Shown: piece by piece, positions 5,833-8,928 of the stretch | How positions within the stretch are numbered: the first letter of the stretch is position 1 | Layout: every line of letters starts with the position of its first letter | Assembly (NCBI GenBank): GCA_023391015.1 | Contig: JAEWBT010000093.1 | Coordinates: 1-8,928 of the forward strand | Direction of reading: 5' to 3' | Origin: Bacteroidota bacterium | Lineage (GTDB): Bacteria; Bacteroidota; Bacteroidia; Chitinophagales; Chitinophagaceae | DNA: 8,928 nucleotides | Translations under genes and position numbers: made by a program | Notes under the pieces: model-generated | Told to the model about the DNA's origin: nothing | Databases searched by the model: none | Seen by the model: the letters and a program-made list of their open reading frames with translations, nothing else

Positions 5833-6531
5833 TTAGTCTTCAATGATGTTGTCCCAATACTCGAAATTCTCTGCAAACCACGAAATGTGTTTTGATAAGC
5901 CCTCTAAATCTGGATAAATTGTCAAGTAATTTATGCCGTAGTGATTAAGTATAAACTGAACTTCCTTTTTGATTTCTTTAGGAATAATTATTTGGTCAAG
6001 TTCACATTCAAGCTCCGTATTATTTTCTGTTAATTCTAATGATGGTGGATTGTGAATTGAAAAGTAGCTAAACTGGTTAATCGCTCGATTAATTGGAGAA
6101 GTGGGCTGATAGAATTGAATTTTACTTACCGGGAGCTGGAATGGGTTAGTACTCTGCTTGAATAAATTCCCTTTTGGCTTGGCAACCCAAATCGAACCGT
6201 CCTTGTCAAAATTTTCACTTGTAGCAAAAAATGCAGCGATAAGTGGATTATGGGACCAATCTAACAGCCTTGTTGGTAACCCTGTATGTTGCGCTGCAAC
6301 CAAATATTCGATGTCAGTTAACCCTTGTGCTTGCAAATAATTGTGGCCTCTGCGCTTCCAATGCCTAAACATTTCACTATCCTCACTTTTCAAGTAAGGA
6401 TTACGCCCTGCTTTAGGAATTAATTTCCACTCTGATACGCTCTGTCCACGAAATTTAAATTTGGTGGCTTCCCTATACTTCTTAAAGGTTAGATGAATGT
6501 CATCCGCCTTTTCTATAGTTTTCAGTTTCAT
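5833..6531 (-). CDS. FRG-domain protein
   Basis: The 232-residue product carries the FRG domain: FRGQ at 27-30 (within KFKFRGQSVSEWKLIPKAGR), then the core AAQHTGLPTRLLDWS (79-93) and NPLIAAFFA (95-103). The family is named for the FRG motif, has no established biochemical activity, and often occurs in accessory or mobile DNA. The second half (about 110-232) has no recognisable motif. The chosen start is the ATG at 6531, because the domain begins shortly after it. An in-frame ATG at 6594 would add 21 residues, but they run through a hairpin (6562-6586) and look non-coding. The base composition (about 33-42% GC in sampled lines) is far below the neighbours, a sign of transfer. No Shine-Dalgarno or clear TAnnTTTG promoter precedes it. 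The stop is followed within 6 bases by an attC-like inverted repeat, so it may be a captured cassette gene. Confidence 0.85.
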   Translation of the reverse strand: MKLKTIEKADDIHLTFKKYREATKFKFRGQSVSEWKLIPKAGRNPYLKSEDSEMFRHWKRRGHNYLQAQGLTDIEYLVAAQHTGLPTRLLDWSHNPLIAAFFATSENFDKDGSIWVAKPKGNLFKQSTNPFQLPVSKIQFYQPTSPINRAINQFSYFSIHNPPSLELTENNTELECELDQIIIPKEIKKEVQFILNHYGINYLTIYPDLEGLSKHISWFAENFEYWDNIIED

Positions 6532-6548
6532 GTCTTGGGAAAAAATTC

Positions 6549-6586
6549 GCACAACAGTTATATTGCCGCTACCAATGTACGGCAAT
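6549..6586 (-). other. Bulged hairpin and core-like heptamer upstream of the FRG gene
   Basis: ATTGCCG (6562-6568) pairs with CGGCAAT (6580-6586), and inside it TAC (6570-6572) pairs with GTA (6577-6579), leaving C6569 unpaired and a CAAT loop: ten pairs with one extrahelical base. On the minus strand it is followed by GTTGTGC (6555-6549), one base off the integron core GTTRRRY, 17 bases before the FRG ATG. This could be the trailing part of a preceding attC-like site, but the outer arm at 6609-6615 (ACTTAAC on the minus strand, a full RYYYAAC match) makes an asymmetric fold. It might also be a simple leader hairpin. Confidence 0.3.
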
Positions 6587-6688
6587 CTGCCCATAGGCCG
6601 CTATGCGTGTTAAGTAATCCCCGTTCGCCACAAAAAAGCCTTCGTCGTTTGCCCTATCCCATAAACAATATTTCTCTTGCAAAATCAT
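6569..6688 (-). CDS. Short unrecognised open frame, possibly a gene remnant
   Basis: A 39-codon frame from the ATG at 6688 to a TAG at 6569-6571 encodes a product beginning MILQEKYCLWDRANDEGFF and ending AAYGQIAVHW. The amino-acid mix looks protein-like rather than random. The frame stays open upstream to 6769 (with TTG as the only start there), so it could be the end of a longer broken gene. Its last codons overlap the hairpin upstream of the FRG gene. No family is recognised. It is the only coding candidate in the 240 bp between the FRG gene and the pnp terminator. Confidence 0.2.
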   Translation of the reverse strand: MILQEKYCLWDRANDEGFFVANGDYLTRIAAYGQIAVHW

Positions 6689-6770
6689 ATGTTCGGCGAC
6701 GTCTGAGGCGCTGGCCTTTGCCGTCTGGCTGACTTCGTCACACTGGCCCACAGTCTTCACACTGCCCAAA

Positions 6771-6810
6771 TAAAAAGCCCCGACAAAATCACTTGTCGGG
6801 GCTTTCTTTT
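6771..6810 (-). terminator. pnp: Strong intrinsic terminator of pnp (symmetrical)
   Basis: AAAGCCCCGACAA (6774-6786) and TTGTCGGGGCTTT (6793-6805) form a perfect 13-bp stem with a 6-base loop. Read on the minus strand it follows the pnp stop by about 25 bases and ends in a T-rich stretch (CTTTTTATTTG), a textbook intrinsic terminator. The plus-strand side also ends in T (TTTCTTTT), so it can work in both directions. Confidence 0.93.
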
Positions 6811-6832
6811 ATTTTCCGGAAATCCGGGCCTT

Positions 6833-8928
6833 TTACAGCATCAGATCTGCATCATCCGGCGACGGCGGGGTGGGCTGTCCGCTGTTGGGCAGGCGGCCTT
6901 CGCCGGTGTAGGGCGGTTCGCCGGCTATACCGCGTGCTTCGTGATTAGGCTGCGCGTCGTTAGCGCGCTCTTCGCGGGCCGGACGGTCTTCCCGACGCTC
7001 CGGGCGTGGGCCACGCTCCGGACGCGGTCCGCGGTCACTGCCTTCCCGGCGCTCACCGCCTTCGCGACGTGGACCACGGTCTTCCCGGTCGCCCCGGCGC
7101 TCGCGGCCTTCACCACGCGGGCGCTCCGGACGGTCGCCGCGCTCCGGGCGCGGGCCGCGGTCTTCGCGCTCCACATAGCCTTCCGGCTTCGGTTCCAATA
7201 CTTTTTTGCTCAGGCGCAGCTTGCCGCTTTTCGGGTCGGTGCCCACGAGGCGCACTTTGATTTTGTCGCCTTCTTTGAGGATGCCGTCGAGGTTTTCGAG
7301 GCGGTTCCAGCTTACTTCCGAGATGTGCAGGAGACCTTGCTTGCCGGGCATAAATTCCACGAAAGCGCCAAACGGCTGAATGCCTTTCACGGTGCCTTCG
7401 TAGTCGGCGCCCACTTCCGGAACGGCTACAATGCTTTTAATCCACGCCATTGCTTTGTCGGTGCTATTCTTGTCGGCAGCAAAGATTTTTACGTAGCCCT
7501 TGCCGTCGGCTTCATCTACCGAAATCTTCGTGGCCGTTTCGCGCTGGATTTCCTGAATCACCTTACCACCCGGGCCGATGATCGCGCCAATGTATTCGGC
7601 GTCAATAATAATTTGCTCTACGCGCGGCGTGTGCGGTTTCAGTTCGGCAGCTGCTTCCGGAATGGTCTCATACATCGCGTCGAGGATGTGGAGGCGGCCT
7701 TTGCGGGCCTGCTCCAGGGCGGCGCGCATCACGTCCATCGAGAGGCCATCCACTTTGATGTCCATCTGAATGCCGCAAATGCCGTCGCGCGTGCCGGTTA
7801 CTTTAAAGTCCATGTCGCCGAGGTGGTCTTCGTCGCCGAGGATGTCGGTCAGAACAGCCCACTTGCCGTCTTCGGGGCGGGAAATCAATCCCATCGCCAC
7901 ACCGGAAACGTGTTTCGGGAACGGCACACCCGCATCCATCAGGGCCAGCGAACCGGCACACACCGTTGCCATCGAAGAAGAGCCGTTGGACTCCAGAATA
8001 TCACTCACCACCCGCACGGTGTAAGGATATTCCTTCGGGTCGGGCATCATCTGCTCCAGCGAGCGCTTGGCGAGGTTGCCGTGGCCCACTTCGCGCCGAC
8101 CGGGACCACGTTGCGGCTTGGTTTCGCCGGTCGAGAACGGCGGGAAGTTGTAGTGGAGGAAAAACTTCTGATAGTCCGACGTGCGGGCCGTTTCCAGCAG
8201 CACTTCGTCTTCGTCGGTGCCGAGAGTTACGGTGGTCAGCGACTGGGTTTCGCCGCGGGTAAACAGGGCCGAGCCGTGTGGACCGGGCAGGTAGCCGGTT
8301 TCCATCGCCAGACCGCGCACTTCGTCGAGGCGGCGACCATCAAGGCGGCGGCCATCGTCGAGAATCATGTTGCGGACGGTGTGGTATTGCAGGTCTTCAA
8401 AGTAAGTTTTGGCAGCGCCCCAGGTTTCGCCGTCGAGCTCGGTGCCTTCTTCGAGGCCTTCCATCAGGTGGGCTTTCAGCTCGTCGCTGAGGCCGCGGAA
8501 GGCGCTGCTGCGCTCGTGTTTGGCCACGCCGGAAGCCGCGATTTCCTTCATGCGCGCGCCGGCAAAGCTTTCTACCAGGGCCTTTACTTCGGCGTTGATT
8601 TCGGCTGCATTCACTTCGCGTTTGGCAGGTGCGCCTACTTTTTCGCGCAGCTCTTTTTGAGCGGCAATTTGGGCCTTAATGGCTTCGTGGGCGATTTCAA
8701 TCACGCGGATGGTATCTTCTTCGGAGCATTCGCTGGCTTCACCTTCCACCATCATAATGTTTTCTTCCGTAGCGGCGATGATGAAATCCATGTCCGCTTT
8801 GGCCAGCTCGGTGCGGGTGGGGTTCACCACATATTGGCCGTCGATGCGGGCCACGCGGGTTTCAGAAATAATATCGCTGATGGGCACGTCGCTCACCGCC
8901 AGGGCAGCCGAGGCAGCCAGTCCGGCCA
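6833..8928 (-). CDS. pnp: Polyribonucleotide nucleotidyltransferase (PNPase), 5'-truncated by window edge, with Arg-rich tail
   Basis: PNPase degrades RNA 3' to 5' with phosphate, releasing nucleoside diphosphates, as a trimer in the cytoplasm. About 697 codons are visible and the frame runs off the right edge; by comparison with the usual ~710-residue enzyme, roughly the first 130 residues are missing. Numbering from V of AVSDVPISDI (8896): the end of RNase PH domain 1 (VARIDGQYVVNPTRTEL), a helical linker (about 40-175), and RNase PH domain 2 from RRLDGRRLDEVRG (183-195). The latter has FTRGETQSL (212-220) and the catalytic pair in GDEDHLGDMDFKVTG (354-368). The KH domain has IIGPGGKVIQEIQ (439-451), and the S1 domain runs from GTVKGIQPFGAFVEF (501-515) to about 567. 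Beyond it a ~115-residue tail is rich in RPERGDR/RRGDRED-like repeats, then acidic/proline, ending DADLML. The GTG at 8896 is an internal valine codon. A strong terminator follows. Confidence 0.97.
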   Translation of the reverse strand, partial: AGLAASAALAVSDVPISDIISETRVARIDGQYVVNPTRTELAKADMDFIIAATEENIMMVEGEASECSEEDTIRVIEIAHEAIKAQIAAQKELREKVGAPAKREVNAAEINAEVKALVESFAGARMKEIAASGVAKHERSSAFRGLSDELKAHLMEGLEEGTELDGETWGAAKTYFEDLQYHTVRNMILDDGRRLDGRRLDEVRGLAMETGYLPGPHGSALFTRGETQSLTTVTLGTDEDEVLLETARTSDYQKFFLHYNFPPFSTGETKPQRGPGRREVGHGNLAKRSLEQMMPDPKEYPYTVRVVSDILESNGSSSMATVCAGSLALMDAGVPFPKHVSGVAMGLISRPEDGKWAVLTDILGDEDHLGDMDFKVTGTRDGICGIQMDIKVDGLSMDVMRAALEQARKGRLHILDAMYETIPEAAAELKPHTPRVEQIIIDAEYIGAIIGPGGKVIQEIQRETATKISVDEADGKGYVKIFAADKNSTDKAMAWIKSIVAVPEVGADYEGTVKGIQPFGAFVEFMPGKQGLLHISEVSWNRLENLDGILKEGDKIKVRLVGTDPKSGKLRLSKKVLEPKPEGYVEREDRGPRPERGDRPERPRGEGRERRGDREDRGPRREGGERREGSDRGPRPERGPRPERREDRPAREERANDAQPNHEARGIAGEPPYTGEGRLPNSGQPTPPSPDDADLML
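6834..6847 (-). repeat. 14-bp repeat in the last codons of pnp (right copy)
   Basis: TACAGCATCAGATC at 6834-6847 contains most of the stop codon and the DLM-L codons of pnp. It recurs exactly at 5636-5649, with ATTTTCCGGAAA 8-10 bases to the left of both copies (6812-6823 here). The pair brackets the 1.2-kb AT-rich island. Confidence 0.5.
6915..7180 (-). repeat. Degenerate in-frame repeats encoding the Arg/Glu/Gly/Pro tail of PNPase
   Basis: Short units such as GGGCCACGCTCCGG and CGCGGTC recur with variation and encode RGPRPERG, RGDRPERP and RREGGERREG-like segments. The repetition follows the reading frame, with synonymous variation. It is a low-complexity coding repeat, not a CRISPR array or a separate element. 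Confidence 0.8.

Noticed and set aside
5630..5836. 68-codon plus-strand frame in the leader of the OmdA gene
   Set aside because: It runs through the duplicated pnp end and the attC-like inverted repeat; the product has no protein-like pattern and composition changes midway.
6532..6594. Use of the ATG at 6594 as start of the FRG gene
   Set aside because: The added 21 residues are encoded by a hairpin region; the FRG domain is complete from the ATG at 6531.
6915..7180. CRISPR-like or tandem-repeat array
   Set aside because: Repeats are irregular, have no constant spacing and follow the codon phase of the PNPase tail, so they are low-complexity coding sequence.

Overview
The window looks like chromosomal DNA of a moderately GC-rich member of the Bacteroidota (Chitinophagia/Cytophagia-like; no closer placement is justified). 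The signs are an OMP_b-brl_3-type outer-membrane barrel protein, two upstream regions with the Bacteroidota promoter element TAnnTTTG, near absence of Shine-Dalgarno sequences, and a GC-rich coding style (about 60% in sampled lines) interrupted by one clearly AT-richer island (about 33-42% in sampled lines).

Layout, left to right. Positions 1-1520 (+) hold the C-terminal barrel of an outer-membrane receptor-like protein whose 5' end is outside the window. It converges on a minus-strand pair, a RimJ/RimL-like GNAT acetyltransferase (1591-2139) and a family-2 glycosyltransferase (2175-3077), probably one transcript. A 203-bp divergent region then leads to a plus-strand protein with three DUF2249-like repeats (3281-4051). 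Next, on the minus strand, come a class I SAM methyltransferase (4151-4897) with a near-ideal promoter and a YdeI/OmpD-associated (OmdA) family protein (5028-5606).

Positions ~5690-6770 form the island: a small FRG-domain gene (5833-6531, minus). Its stop codon is followed within 6 bases by a 130-base imperfect inverted repeat that resembles an integron attC site, and a bulged hairpin lies just upstream of the gene. The GC-rich flanks of the island carry a short duplicated sequence matching the last codons of pnp. At the right end, 6833-8928 (minus) is polynucleotide phosphorylase, open at its 5' end, with an unusual arginine/glutamate/glycine-rich tail and a strong terminator.

Most genes are housekeeping or accessory singletons rather than one pathway: pnp acts in RNA decay, the GT2/GNAT pair probably modifies a surface glycan or small acceptor, and the other products have general family-level functions only. 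The two points most worth following are (a) the FRG island as a possible captured cassette, and (b) the octamer TTCCGGAA, present 12 times in 8.9 kb, in three coding phases as well as between genes, which suggests selection at the DNA level.
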